NCBI GenBank assembly: GCA_035280425.1
Contig: DATEFW010000021.1
Location: 124,001-188,000, forward strand
Origin: QHXW01 sp035280425
GTDB taxonomy: Bacteria; Acidobacteriota; Terriglobia; Bryobacterales; Bryobacteraceae
Reading direction: 5' to 3'
DNA length: 64,000 bases
The translations under genes and the position numbers were made by a program. Positions 1 to 8,495 of the stretch are shown here, piece after piece (within the stretch, counting starts at the first letter, position 1; each line of letters opens with the position of its first letter). Below the pieces are notes generated by a model, which was not told where the DNA came from, searched no databases, and saw only the letters and a program-made list of their open reading frames with translations.

Positions 1-308
1 TCTGGATATCGCGCGCGCAGCCATGCGAGCGTCGCCCGCGCGTCTTCGATTTCCCCCACTCCCTCGGCATGCGCGCCGGCGCTGCGCCCCACGCCCCGAA
101 AATTGAAGCGCAGCACCGCCGTGCCGCGCCGCCTGAGCGCGCGTGCGATGCGATAGACCACTTTGTTGTGCATCGTTCCGCCGAACAGCGGATGCGGATG
201 GCACACCACGCAGGCTTCCGTAAGCGGCGCTTCGTCCGGTTCTTCGAGAAGCGCTTCGAGCATTCCCGCCGGACCATCGAGCGCGTGCGACTCGATCCGG
301 CGAGCCAC
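1..308 (-). CDS. alpha/beta hydrolase, dienelactone-hydrolase-like (3' part cut by window edge)
   Basis: The visible 102 residues read as the N-terminal half of a small alpha/beta hydrolase. CHPHPLFGGTMHNKVVY followed by FNFRGVGRSAG is the oxyanion-loop and first-strand pattern of the family that includes predicted alpha/beta hydrolases of the KANL3/Tex30 and YcfP-like type. The nucleophile elbow (GxSxG) would lie beyond base 1 and is not seen. I place the start at the GTG whose bases overlap the yajQ stop (TAGTG), which indicates translational coupling. It is the last visible gene of the minus-strand run rsmB-rpe-bamD-receiver-yajQ. Substrate unknown; probably cytoplasmic, as no signal peptide is seen. 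Confidence 0.8.
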   Translation of the reverse strand, partial: MARRIESHALDGPAGMLEALLEEPDEAPLTEACVVCHPHPLFGGTMHNKVVYRIARALRRRGTAVLRFNFRGVGRSAGAHAEGVGEIEDARATLAWLRARYP

Positions 309-808
309 TAATTCGTCCGGTAGTTGGTGAACTGCATGTCGATGCCGAAGTCGCTCGAGCGCAGCAGTTGGATCACCTGCTGTAGCGTGTCGCGATCGCG
401 GCCGCTGACGCGCACCAGATCGCCCTGGATCGACGCCTGCACTTTGAGCTTGCTGTCCTTGATCTTCTTGACGATTTCCCGCGCCTTCTCAATCGGAATA
501 CCCTGTTGCAGCGTGATCTCCTGCCGCACCGTCGACCCGGCGGCCTCAATCACCGGCCCGTAGGTCAGGCCTTTGAGCGGCACTTTGCGCTTGACCAGCT
601 TCTGCTGGAAGATTTCGTTCACCGCCTTCAGCTTGAACTCGTCTTTGCTGGCGATCTCGATCTTCTTGTCCTTCTCGTTCAGCTCGATTTTCGAATGCGA
701 GTCTTTGAGATCGAAGCGCGTGATGATTTCCTTCATCGACTGCTGGATGGCATTCGATACCTCCGGCAGTTCAATCTTGGACACTACATCGAAGCTGTTA
801 TCGGGCAT
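308..808 (-). CDS. yajQ: YajQ family nucleotide-binding protein
   Basis: This 166-residue protein matches the whole length of the YajQ/DUF520 family, starting MPDNSFDVVSKIELPEV and ending FGIDMQFTNYR. The fold is two ferredoxin-like domains. Members bind nucleic acid or nucleotides, and some bind cyclic di-GMP and alter transcription factor activity; whether this one does cannot be read from sequence. It lies 3 bases downstream of the receiver-domain regulator and overlaps the hydrolase start, so it is probably co-transcribed with both. No unusual features. Confidence 0.95.
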   Translation of the reverse strand: MPDNSFDVVSKIELPEVSNAIQQSMKEIITRFDLKDSHSKIELNEKDKKIEIASKDEFKLKAVNEIFQQKLVKRKVPLKGLTYGPVIEAAGSTVRQEITLQQGIPIEKAREIVKKIKDSKLKVQASIQGDLVRVSGRDRDTLQQVIQLLRSSDFGIDMQFTNYRTN

Positions 809-811
809 GGC

Positions 812-1582
812 TCAGGAAAGCGTGCGGAAAATCGGCGTGCGGATGCGCACCACCGGCTCATCCGGCGCCGGTCCGGGCTGCGTTTTCGGTGGTTCCGTTT
901 TCGGCGGCCCAGAGGGCGCCGTCGCCTGGCCGGGCGCTCCGGCGGCCAAAGTCTTCAGAGCCGGCGCGGCAGGCTGAGCTGCCGCCGGCTTGGGCTGGGC
1001 TTTCGCCAGCCCTTCGGATTCGAGCGCCACCAGCACTTTGTCGGTGACATTCTCGATCATGTTGATGAGCGACGCTTCGAGCGCCAGGATGACCGCGGCA
1101 CGCACCTGCTCGCGGTCGACGGGCTTGGGCTGTAGCGGCGCAACCGGCGCGGGAGCCGGCGCCGGCGCGGCGGCTTTCGGTTCACCATCGGATCGCGGCG
1201 CTCGTGTCGTTTCGCCCGGTGTTTCGAGAAGCGGCTGCACGGCGCCCAATAACGCGGTCGCCTCGAAAGGCTTTCTGACGAATCCATCCGATCCGACTTG
1301 CTGCGCGCGAGCTTCGTCGTACGCCGCCACTGGTCCGGCCGTGAGCACCACGCGCGTTTGCGGGAACTTGCCGCTGGACTTCACGTATTCGCAGATCTCA
1401 TATCCATCGCGGCTGGGCAGCGAAATATCGGCGAGGATCAGATCGGGCGCCAAGTCCTTCAGCCGCACCAGGGCGGTCTCGCCGTCTGTTACGGCTGCGA
1501 CCTCGAAACCTTCGTCTCGCAGAATGCGCTCACCCATGCGCTGCGCGTGCGGGCTGTGATCCGCCACCAGAATGCGCTTCAT
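812..1582 (-). CDS. single-receiver response regulator with Ala/Pro-rich C-terminal extension
   Basis: Residues 1-120 are a CheY-like receiver: acidic pocket at D8, phospho-acceptor D52 in DLILADISLP, T81 and K104 in RKPF. A long Ala/Pro linker follows, then a short predicted helix (about 165-190, VILALEASLINMIENV) and a second Pro-rich tail. There is no recognisable DNA-binding or enzymatic output domain, so signalling probably goes by protein contact through the helix. The start overlaps the bamD stop by 4 bases (ATGA), so it is translated with bamD. No histidine kinase is next to it. The partner and signal are unknown. Confidence 0.85.
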   Translation of the reverse strand: MKRILVADHSPHAQRMGERILRDEGFEVAAVTDGETALVRLKDLAPDLILADISLPSRDGYEICEYVKSSGKFPQTRVVLTAGPVAAYDEARAQQVGSDGFVRKPFEATALLGAVQPLLETPGETTRAPRSDGEPKAAAPAPAPAPVAPLQPKPVDREQVRAAVILALEASLINMIENVTDKVLVALESEGLAKAQPKPAAAQPAAPALKTLAAGAPGQATAPSGPPKTEPPKTQPGPAPDEPVVRIRTPIFRTLS

Positions 1583-2904
1583 TGTTGCGTATCGCTTTTC
1601 GGTTTGTCGCTCGCCGTCTGCTTATCGCTCGGCTGCGCTTCATTCTGCGGCGCCTGGGTCTTCTTCTTGGATTTCTTTTTCTTCTTGGCCGGCAACTGGT
1701 GGTTCATGGGCGGCGGCTGCTGGCTGACAGGCTGGGCCGTCACCTCGGTCGCCGTTCGGTTCCCATCCCCGGATCCTGCTGCAACGGGCGCCGGAGTTGT
1801 CCCTGCCGCCCCTGGAGCATTCTGCCGCGCATCCGGCTGCGTGTCGAGCGCCGTTGTGCCGCTCAGCGTCTGCACCGAAACGTCCGTCGTGCCGCCAGCC
1901 TGCGTTCCGGCCACCGATGCCGGCACGCTCAGCGGAATCGTCGGCCGGTTGGCGGCCATGGCCGGCGTGCCCGATTTCGCGGCCGCGCGCGTATCCGGGC
2001 TGTGTTTGAACATACCCATCACGTGGCCCATGACGCCTTCTTTTTCGCGATTTTCCAGCTCGTATTTCATGCGCGCGTAGGCCACCGGGTCCGCTTCGGG
2101 AACCGGCCGGTTCATCGCTTTGAGCTTGTCGGTTGCCTCCTGAACGTGATCGCTCAACGGGTAGTCCTTCACGATGCGCGTGTAAGCTGCGGCAGCTTTG
2201 TCTTCGAAGCGATCGCCCATGCGGTTGTAGGAATCGGCGAGCTCCCACAACACGTCATCGGCCTGGCTGAATAGCGGATACTGATCCGCGAGCGACTGCA
2301 GCCGGTTCGCCGCCGCCGGATAGCTGCCCTTGTTGTGATAAAAAATTCCGGTCTTATATTCGCCGTCGGCCAGCACTTCCTGAATGTTGCGGAGTATCTG
2401 CTGCGCTTGCGGCGCAAACTTGCTGTTGGGATATTCGATCAGGACCTGCCGGCACTCGTCCTCGGCGCGAATGGCCTGCTCGCGGTCGCGGTCCGGTTTC
2501 TCCATCTGCTTGTAGTGAATCTGGCAGACCTTTTCCTGCGACTCCGCGGCTTCGGGCATCGTGGGATAGAACAGCTTGAAGTCTTTGTATTCCGCCTCGG
2601 CTTGCGCCCAGCCGTGCGAGCCGCCCTCGCGGTACCAGCTATCGGCCACCGCCAGTTTGGCCTTGGCCAGATATTCGCTCGTATCGTAAGTGTTGATGAG
2701 CGTGTTCAGCGTGAGCCGGGCGATCTCGTAACGGCCGCGCTCGATGTCATTGATGGCCTTGTCGAACAGAATCTTGTCGGGTTGCTGCGTGTCTTTGGCG
2801 ATGGGGTTTTCGTACCGGTGCCTGCGGCACGCGCTCAGAGCGAGCACCGCCACGAGCGCCGCTGCGATGGGAAGAAGACGAATTCGATAACGACCAGAGA
2901 ACAT
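1579..2904 (-). CDS. bamD: outer-membrane assembly lipoprotein BamD
   Basis: 441 residues. The leader ends in the lipobox LSAC with the modified cysteine at 26. A TPR-type region (about 40-270) follows, with repeats such as AINDIERGRYEIARLTLNTL and EYPNSKFAPQAQQIL, the BamD/YfiO arrangement. BamD joins BamA in inserting beta-barrel proteins into the outer membrane. The family is usually about 240-290 residues. Here the extra 150 or so residues are a low-complexity Ala/Pro/Gln tail containing a lysine run (AKKKKKSKKK) near 400, which would lie in the periplasm. It sits 12 bases downstream of rpe and overlaps the next gene by 4 bases. Confidence 0.88.
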   Translation of the reverse strand: MFSGRYRIRLLPIAAALVAVLALSACRRHRYENPIAKDTQQPDKILFDKAINDIERGRYEIARLTLNTLINTYDTSEYLAKAKLAVADSWYREGGSHGWAQAEAEYKDFKLFYPTMPEAAESQEKVCQIHYKQMEKPDRDREQAIRAEDECRQVLIEYPNSKFAPQAQQILRNIQEVLADGEYKTGIFYHNKGSYPAAANRLQSLADQYPLFSQADDVLWELADSYNRMGDRFEDKAAAAYTRIVKDYPLSDHVQEATDKLKAMNRPVPEADPVAYARMKYELENREKEGVMGHVMGMFKHSPDTRAAAKSGTPAMAANRPTIPLSVPASVAGTQAGGTTDVSVQTLSGTTALDTQPDARQNAPGAAGTTPAPVAAGSGDGNRTATEVTAQPVSQQPPPMNHQLPAKKKKKSKKKTQAPQNEAQPSDKQTASDKPKSDTQQ

Positions 2905-2916
2905 AAAAAATTGCCT

Positions 2917-3591
2917 TTATACCCGGACGGAGTTGGCTTCCTGTGCAACCTGTCGCATTTCCGAAACCGTCGCCGCCGGGTCGGGAGTGTGAAATACGGA
3001 CGACCCTGTAACGATCCAGTCACATCCGGCGCGCACGGCATCCGCCAGGTTGTCCAGCGTGATGCCTCCATCGATTTCAATGGGAAGCTCCAGACGCCGC
3101 TCCCGCCGCTTGCGATCGAGCTCGCGCACTTTGTCGAGCGCCCGCGGAATGAAATGCTGCCCGCCAAATCCAGGGTTCACGCTCATGATTAGCACGTAAT
3201 CCGCCAAATCCAGGACCTCATCGAGCATCATGACCGGCGTTGCCGGATTGATCACGACGCCCGCCAGCGCGCCTTCTTCCTGGATCATGCGCAGCGTGCG
3301 GTCCAGATTCGGGCAGACCTCCTGATGTACGGAGACCTGATCCGCGCCGGCCTTGATGAACTCCGGGGCATAGCGATCCGGGTCTTCGATCATCAGGTGC
3401 ACGTCCAGCCGCGACTTCGTTACTTTCCGAATCGACTCGACAACCGGCGGGCCGATCGTGAGGTTGGGCACAAAGTGACCGTCCATGATGTCGACGTGCA
3501 ACATGGTTGCGCCACCCCGCTCTACTTTCCCGATCTCTTCCGCCAGGCGGGCAAAGTCCGCAGACAGAATCGATGGAACGATTTCGACCAT
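2917..3591 (-). CDS. rpe: ribulose-phosphate 3-epimerase
   Basis: This 224-residue TIM-barrel enzyme interconverts ribulose 5-phosphate and xylulose 5-phosphate in the pentose phosphate pathway, in the cytoplasm. Family signatures are present throughout: PSILSADFARL at the N-terminus (metal/substrate region), MLHVDIMDGHFVPNLTIGPP with the metal-binding His and catalytic Asp, DVHLMIEDP, MSVNPGFGGQ (phosphate-loop) and EIDGGITLDN with the second catalytic Asp. Length is normal for the family. It lies 12 bases downstream of rsmB and upstream of bamD in the same run. Confidence 0.96.
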   Translation of the reverse strand: MVEIVPSILSADFARLAEEIGKVERGGATMLHVDIMDGHFVPNLTIGPPVVESIRKVTKSRLDVHLMIEDPDRYAPEFIKAGADQVSVHQEVCPNLDRTLRMIQEEGALAGVVINPATPVMMLDEVLDLADYVLIMSVNPGFGGQHFIPRALDKVRELDRKRRERRLELPIEIDGGITLDNLADAVRAGCDWIVTGSSVFHTPDPAATVSEMRQVAQEANSVRV

Positions 3592-3603
3592 TTGGCTGTT
3601 AGC

Positions 3604-4752
3604 TTACCTCGATCTTAGCACAGCGGCGAAAAAGCCGTCTCCAGCCTGTAACCCCTGAATTCGCCGCATAATATGGGCCGGATGGAGGCCCAATTCTTCG
3701 ATTACGCCGTCGTTTTCCTCGCGCTCCAGCGAACAGGTGGAGTAGACCAGAATTCCTCCTGGAGCCAGCTTCTCCAGTGCGTTTTGTAACAGCACAACCT
3801 GCCTGCCATGCAGCTCCTCAATGTCGGACGGCTGGAGCCGCCACTTGATTTCCGGGTTCCGCGCCAGCGTGCCGGTGCCCGTGCACGGCGCGTCGAGCAG
3901 AATGCGATCGAACGCGCGGCCGAACGGCAGCGGGCGTGTCGCATCCAGATGCACCACGCCGGCTCCCAGGGTGCGCAACATCGCGACTCGCTTGGGATGA
4001 AAATCACAAGCCACCGCGCGAACGCCCGATTCGAGCGCCTGCGCGGTCTTGTTGCCGGGAGCCGCGCAGAGATCGAGAAACGTCTGGCCGGGCGCAAGCT
4101 CGAGCAGCGGCACCACCGATTGCGAGCCGATATCCTGGATGCGGAACTCGCCCGCCTCGCCCGCGATCAGCCGGTAGCAGCCGGGCACTTCGGTCGCCTC
4201 GGCTGAAATTGCCGCGGGAATTTCCCGGCCCGGCGGCACCCGGATGTACGTCTCGGGCGGCCGCAAATTGGCCTGTGCGATGCGCGCCGTGGCATCGGCG
4301 CCGAATTCGCGGTCCCACCGCGCCAGCAGCCATTCGGGATGCGAAAGCTCGACCGCGCGATCGGGCCATTGGACGGCTTCGCGCCCCGCTTTGCGCAGCA
4401 CGGCATTGGCGAAACCGGCGGCCGAGCGAACCCCCGCGTTCTTTACCAGCTCGACGCTTTCGCTCACGGCGGCGTGCGGCGGAATGCGGTCGAGATAGCG
4501 CAGTTGATAGATGCCCATCCGCAGCGCCAGCACGACTTCGAAATCCAGCTTGCGCAGCGGCCGCCCGGAATAGTGCTCGATCAGAAAATCGAGCTGCGCC
4601 TGATAGCGCAGCACGCCGAAGACGATCTCGGAGGCGAGCGCGGCGTCACGCGGATCGAGACCCGCGGCGCCTACCGCCAGCAGGTCCGACGCATAGCCGC
4701 CGCGGCCCACTTTGCGAAGCGTTTCGAATGCCAGCAAGCGCGCGGGAGACAC
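3604..4752 (-). CDS. rsmB: 16S rRNA (cytosine-967-C5)-methyltransferase RsmB
   Basis: About 382 residues. The N-terminal NusB-like domain (to about 140, ASEIVFGVLRYQAQLDFLI) is followed by a Rossmann methyltransferase domain with FLDLCAAPGNKT (SAM site), DAPCTGTGTLARNP (catalytic-loop Cys) and YSTCSLEREEN (nucleophile Cys), the two-cysteine pattern of RNA m5C methyltransferases. It modifies 16S rRNA C967. I use the GTG at 4752, which gives the start MSPARLLAFETLRKV; the open frame runs much further upstream but only as the antisense of ttcA and the phosphate genes. It is divergent from ttcA, with the starts about 33 bases apart. Confidence 0.93.
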   Translation of the reverse strand: MSPARLLAFETLRKVGRGGYASDLLAVGAAGLDPRDAALASEIVFGVLRYQAQLDFLIEHYSGRPLRKLDFEVVLALRMGIYQLRYLDRIPPHAAVSESVELVKNAGVRSAAGFANAVLRKAGREAVQWPDRAVELSHPEWLLARWDREFGADATARIAQANLRPPETYIRVPPGREIPAAISAEATEVPGCYRLIAGEAGEFRIQDIGSQSVVPLLELAPGQTFLDLCAAPGNKTAQALESGVRAVACDFHPKRVAMLRTLGAGVVHLDATRPLPFGRAFDRILLDAPCTGTGTLARNPEIKWRLQPSDIEELHGRQVVLLQNALEKLAPGGILVYSTCSLEREENDGVIEELGLHPAHIMRRIQGLQAGDGFFAAVLRSR

Positions 4753-4773
4753 GGTGAAAGCTCCGTGCCCAAC

Positions 4774-4779
4774 TATAAT
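4774..4779 (+). promoter_or_regulatory. perfect -10 hexamer TATAAT directly before ttcA
   Basis: A consensus TATAAT lies 6 bases before the GTG at 4786. A start site 7 bases downstream of the box would fall on that GTG, giving a leaderless mRNA. The -35 position (about 4751-4756, acggtg) is poor, so this rests on the -10 element alone. Confidence 0.35.
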
Positions 4780-4785
4780 CAATAT

Positions 4786-5568
4786 GTGGACCTGGAGAAA
4801 ACTCTGCTGCGCAAAGTCGGCGAGGCGATTCATCGCTTCCACATGATCCGCGATGGCGACCGCGTGGCCGTGGCGCTTTCCGGCGGCAAGGATTCGCTCA
4901 CGCTGCTCGAAGCGCTGCTGCGGCTCGCCGAACGCGCGCCGGTCGAGTTTTCGGTGTGCGCGTTCACCGTCGAGCAGGGCAAGTTTCTGCGGCCCGTCGA
5001 GCCTCTCGGCGAGTACCTGAAACGGCGCGGCGTGGCCTGGACCTATTTTCGCGACAAGCCTTCGCTGCGCCTGCTCGAAGATCAGCCCGATCACGGCTGC
5101 GACCTGTGCAGCCGCTACCGCCGCCGCGCGGTTTACGAGATTGCGCGCGATCTTGGCGCAAACGTGATCGCCTTCGGCCACACGGCCGACGATTTCTGCG
5201 AGGCGCTGCTGCGCAACACCATGTTCACCGGACGGCTGAGTGCGCTTCCCCCGGTGACGCATTCGCGCGACCGCGAGTTCCGCCTGATCCGGCCGCTGGT
5301 GTTTGTCACCGAAGACATCACCACGGCGTTTGCCCAATCGCTCGGCGCGCCGCTGGTGCCCTGCGGCTGTTCCCAGCGTACCGGCACCGTGCGGCGCTCG
5401 CTCCGCGAGGTCTTCGCCGAACTCGAGCAGGAATATCCGCACCTGAAGGAGAACATTCTGGCCGCCATGGGCAATCTGGATACGCGGCGCCTGCTCGACA
5501 CGCGCTTTCTCGATCTGAACGGAACGGGCAAGCCGGTTGCAGAGCATTTCCCGATCGTGAACGAATGA
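4786..5568 (+). CDS. ttcA: TtcA-like tRNA 2-thiocytidine synthetase (PP-loop, Fe-S)
   Basis: 260 residues of the TtcA/TtuA ATPase family that thiolates tRNA bases. The PP-loop SGGKDS activates the target base with ATP. A CDLCSRYRR motif supplies the two clustered cysteines, and a further cysteine lies in VPCGCSQRTGT near residue 190, matching the three-Cys [4Fe-4S] site of TtcA, which makes s2C32. HTADD in the middle is also typical. GTG 4786 gives MDLEKTLLRKVGEAIH, the usual family start; GTG 4765 in frame is the alternative. Whether the target is C32 (TtcA) or another position is inferred from the motif pattern only. Confidence 0.8.
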   Translation: MDLEKTLLRKVGEAIHRFHMIRDGDRVAVALSGGKDSLTLLEALLRLAERAPVEFSVCAFTVEQGKFLRPVEPLGEYLKRRGVAWTYFRDKPSLRLLEDQPDHGCDLCSRYRRRAVYEIARDLGANVIAFGHTADDFCEALLRNTMFTGRLSALPPVTHSRDREFRLIRPLVFVTEDITTAFAQSLGAPLVPCGCSQRTGTVRRSLREVFAELEQEYPHLKENILAAMGNLDTRRLLDTRFLDLNGTGKPVAEHFPIVNE

Positions 5569-5646
5569 GGGCGGCGGCGCCTGAAACGGGTATGCAAGGT
5601 TCCGATTGACCTGCCGCGTCCGCAATTGAGAAGATAGTTGCTCGCT

Positions 5647-6261
5647 ATGCATATTCTGCCTCGCGAAGAGAAATTCCACGCGCTGTTTTTGAGCCAGGCC
5701 GATATCATCACCGAAGCGGCGCGCCTGCTGCTGCAAGGCGTGAAGGCCGGGACCGCGCGGCTGGCCGAGGTGGCTAAGGAGATCAAGAAGCTCGAGCATC
5801 AGGGCGACGAGATCATCCACGAGACCTTCACGCGCTTGAACTCGACGTTCATTACGCCGCTCGATCCCGAAGACATCCACTCGCTTTCCACGCGCCTGGA
5901 CGACGTGCTCGACGGCATCGAGGACGCCGTACACCGCATGGTGGCTTATCGCGTCAATCCCATTCCGCCGGGCATGGTGCAGCTCTCCGAGATGATCTAC
6001 CAGTGCAGCCGCACGATCAAAAAGGCCTTCGAAGCTTTGGACAAGAAGAAGGAAGTGCTGGAGCACTGCATCGAGATCAACCGCCTGGAGAACGAAGCCG
6101 ATCATCTGGTGCGCGGCCTGGTGACGGATCTGTTCGACAACGAAACCAATCCCATCGCGCTCATCAAAGTCAAAGAGATCTACGAATTCCTCGAGGCCAC
6201 CATGGACCACTGCGAAGATGTCGCCGACGTGCTGCAGAACGTAGTGGTCAAGAACAGCTAA
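5647..6261 (+). CDS. DUF47 / PhoU-like Pit accessory protein
   Basis: About 204 residues, nearly all helical, of the DUF47 family related to PhoU. Members are usually encoded directly before a PiT phosphate permease and are thought to control it. It begins MHILPREEKFHALFLSQ, then has the helical EIKKLEHQGDEIIHE and the metal-site segment RLDDVLDGIEDAVHRM; NRLENEADHLVRGLV begins the second half. The ATG at 5647 is preferred to a TTG at 5638. It is followed 6 bases later by pit, so the two form a transport module. Confidence 0.92.
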   Translation: MHILPREEKFHALFLSQADIITEAARLLLQGVKAGTARLAEVAKEIKKLEHQGDEIIHETFTRLNSTFITPLDPEDIHSLSTRLDDVLDGIEDAVHRMVAYRVNPIPPGMVQLSEMIYQCSRTIKKAFEALDKKKEVLEHCIEINRLENEADHLVRGLVTDLFDNETNPIALIKVKEIYEFLEATMDHCEDVADVLQNVVVKNS

Positions 6262-6267
6262 CCGGCG

Positions 6268-7293
6268 ATGTCCACGCTGCATGTGGTGGTTCTCATCATC
6301 GCGATCGCGCTGGTGTTCGATTTTTTCAACGGCTTTCACGATGCCGCAAACTCCATCGCCACCATCGTGGCCACGCGCGTCCTCACGCCGCTGCAGGCGG
6401 TAGCGTGGGCCGCGTTCTTCAACTTCATCGCGGCGTTTACGTTCGGCACGGGCGTGGCCGACACGGTGGGCAAAGGCTTCGTCGATCTGCGCATCGTGAC
6501 GCCCTGGGTGATTCTGGCGGGCCTGATCGGCGCGATTGTCTGGGACGTGATCACGTGGTGGCTCGGGCTCCCGACCAGCTCTTCGCACGCGCTGATCGGT
6601 GGTTACGCGGGCGCAACCATGTCGCGCGCGGCCTATCTTTACGGCGCCGGCAACAGCTTCCGCGGGCTCATCGTGGGTAAGTGGCCCACGACTATCGCGT
6701 TCATCGTGCTCTCGCCGCTGGTCGGCCTGATTCTCGCGTATTGCCTGATGATCCTGGTCTACTGGCTGTTCCGCAAATCGACGCCGTCCAAGATGGACTT
6801 CTACTTCCGCAAGCTGCAACTGCTTTCGGCCGCGGCGTTCAGCTTCGCGCACGGCTCCAACGACGCGCAGAAGACCATGGGCATCATCGCGGCGGTGTTG
6901 TTTTCCGCCAAATACCTGTCGACCGTGCGCGTGCCGATCTGGGTGATCTTTTCCGCGCATGCCGCCATCGGCCTCGGCACGCTCAGCGGCGGCTGGCGCA
7001 TCGTGCGCACCATGGGCGGCCGCATCACGCGGCTCAAACCGCGCGGAGGTTTCTGCGCGGAAACCGCGGCGTCGATGTCCATCTTCTTCCCGACCTTGCT
7101 CGGCTTGCCCGTATCCACCACGCACGCCATTGCGGGCTCTATCGCCGGCGTCGGCTCGTTCCATCGCATAAAGGCGGTGCGCTGGGGCATCGCGACCAAC
7201 ATCGTGTGGGCCTGGGTTCTCACCATTCCCGCGGCTGCCGTGATCGCATGCATCTGCTTCGTGGTGATCCGGCTGTTCCTGCCGGGAGCGTGA
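6268..7293 (+). CDS. pit: low-affinity inorganic phosphate transporter, PiT family
   Basis: 341 residues and about ten hydrophobic segments. The PiT family repeat appears twice: FDFFNGFHDAANSIATIVAT near residue 20 and FSFAHGSNDAQKTMGIIAA near 190, the inverted halves that form the phosphate/cation site. LPTSSSHALIGG and LPVSTTHAIAGSIAG are the paired serine-rich loops. It moves phosphate (usually as a metal-phosphate complex or with H+/Na+) across the inner membrane. It follows the DUF47 gene by 6 bases and very likely shares its transcript and regulation. Confidence 0.95.
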   Translation: MSTLHVVVLIIAIALVFDFFNGFHDAANSIATIVATRVLTPLQAVAWAAFFNFIAAFTFGTGVADTVGKGFVDLRIVTPWVILAGLIGAIVWDVITWWLGLPTSSSHALIGGYAGATMSRAAYLYGAGNSFRGLIVGKWPTTIAFIVLSPLVGLILAYCLMILVYWLFRKSTPSKMDFYFRKLQLLSAAAFSFAHGSNDAQKTMGIIAAVLFSAKYLSTVRVPIWVIFSAHAAIGLGTLSGGWRIVRTMGGRITRLKPRGGFCAETAASMSIFFPTLLGLPVSTTHAIAGSIAGVGSFHRIKAVRWGIATNIVWAWVLTIPAAAVIACICFVVIRLFLPGA

Positions 7294-7347
7294 TGCGCGG
7301 CTTGACTTTCGCGCCTGGCGCTGCATAAGCTGCCACCGGGTATCGAT

Positions 7348-8034
7348 ATGCCGGAAGATTTCCGCGAAGCGAAACGCAAGCAGCAGAGTTTTCTCGCGCC
7401 GCTCGAGCGGCCCACGCTCATCTGGCTCGCCGGGCACATGCCGCGCCGGGTGAATTCCGATCACCTGACGGCGCTCGGGTTGTTCGCGCTCGCGGGCGCG
7501 GGAGCGAGCTACTGGTGGGCGCGTTCGAATCCGGCAGGCCTCTACGCGGCCATCGTGTGCCTGGCGCTCAACTGGTTCGGCGACAGTCTCGATGGCACGC
7601 TGGCGCGCGTGCGCGGCCGTTTGCGCCCGCGCTACGGGTTCTACCTGGACCATGTAGTGGACGCGTTCGGCGCGCTGTTCCTTCTGGGCGGCCTGGCGCT
7701 TTCCGGCTACATGCACGAGCTCATCGCGCTCGGCCTGCTCATCGCTTACCTGATGCTCTCGATCGAAGTTCATCTCGCCACCTACACGCTGGGAACGTTC
7801 CACATCTCCTTCTGGAAATTCAGCCCGACCGAGCTGCGCATCCTGCTGGCCATCGGCAACCTGGCGCTCGTGTGGCATCCGAACGCGCGCGTTTCCGGCA
7901 CCGGGATGCGCCTGTTCGATTTCGGCGGCGCCGCGGGAATCGCGGGGATGGGGCTCATGCTGCGAGCTTTACGAGCTCGAGCGGCTGGATTGATCGCGCA
8001 ACTCCGCGGCATGCATACCGAGCTTCTTGAGTAG
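7348..8034 (+). CDS. CDP-alcohol phosphatidyltransferase family membrane protein
   Basis: 228 residues with several membrane helices. The diagnostic CDP-alcohol phosphotransferase motif is present: D79, D82-G83, A86-R87, then G97, D101 and D105 (GDSLDGTLAR and YGFYLDHVVD). These aspartates bind two metals and the CDP-linked substrate to make a phosphodiester-linked lipid. The acceptor alcohol (glycerol phosphate, inositol, serine or other) cannot be assigned. Its last 66 bases overlap the convergent MarR gene, which is unusual but keeps both frames open. Confidence 0.87.
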   Translation: MPEDFREAKRKQQSFLAPLERPTLIWLAGHMPRRVNSDHLTALGLFALAGAGASYWWARSNPAGLYAAIVCLALNWFGDSLDGTLARVRGRLRPRYGFYLDHVVDAFGALFLLGGLALSGYMHELIALGLLIAYLMLSIEVHLATYTLGTFHISFWKFSPTELRILLAIGNLALVWHPNARVSGTGMRLFDFGGAAGIAGMGLMLRALRARAAGLIAQLRGMHTELLE

Positions 8035-8448
8035 CCGCACGGCTTGCGCGCGCTCCGTTTGCGACAGGCCCGACGTCGCGCGCTCCATGGCCGCCGCGTG
8101 ACGCTCGAACGCGCGCTCGATCAGCTTCCGCCCGCGCGGCGTCAAGTGCACCATGCGCGCCCGGCGGTCGTCGGGATCGTCGCGCCGCTTGACCAAGCCC
8201 TTGTGGGCGAGCCGGTCGATGGCGACGCTGATGGATCCGCTGGTCAGATCGACCTGTGCGCCGATAGCGTTGACCGGCGCCGGGCCTTTGTGCAGCAGCA
8301 TCTCGAGCACCGCGAAGTCGGACAGGCCCAGGCCGGAGGATCGAATATCCTGGTAAGCATGGGCCTGGAGCGCGGCATAGGCTTTCCACAGAACCAGCCA
8401 CAGATGGATGCCGCCCGCTTTAGGCCGCGGTGTATGGACGCGTTTCAT
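7969..8448 (-). CDS. MarR family transcriptional regulator
   Basis: 159 residues with a winged-helix core: SDFAVLEMLLHKGPAPVNAI, then recognition helix region LTSGSISVAIDRLAHKGLV and wing KRRDDPDDRRARMVHLTPRG, the MarR signature. MarR dimers bind short palindromes and are released by small ligands. It is divergent from the pirin gene, and the 64-base gap between them holds two inverted repeats, so it likely represses pirin and itself. Its 3' end overlaps the CDP-alcohol transferase gene tail to tail. Confidence 0.92.
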   Translation of the reverse strand: MKRVHTPRPKAGGIHLWLVLWKAYAALQAHAYQDIRSSGLGLSDFAVLEMLLHKGPAPVNAIGAQVDLTSGSISVAIDRLAHKGLVKRRDDPDDRRARMVHLTPRGRKLIERAFERHAAAMERATSGLSQTERAQAVRLLKKLGMHAAELRDQSSRSSS

Positions 8449-8462
8449 GCCTGAATCCTTTT

Positions 8463-8495
8463 TGATGCCTATACATCAATATACTTGATATCAAG
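8463..8495. promoter_or_regulatory. two inverted repeats between MarR and pirin genes (probable operators)
   Basis: TGATG (8463-8467) pairs with CATCA (8474-8478) over a 6-base spacer, and CTTGATATCAAG (8484-8495) is a perfect 12-bp palindrome. Both lie in the AT-rich gap between the two divergent genes and share a TTGAT/TGAT core, the size and form of MarR-dimer operators. The second palindrome ends 7 bases before the pirin Shine-Dalgarno GGAGG at 8503, so binding there would block pirin transcription. Confidence 0.6.

Noticed and set aside
3604..7878. A 1424-codon open frame on the minus strand
   Set aside because: Only the last 382 codons (rsmB) look like protein. The rest is antisense to ttcA, the DUF47 gene and pit, all with strong family matches; it is a high-GC shadow.
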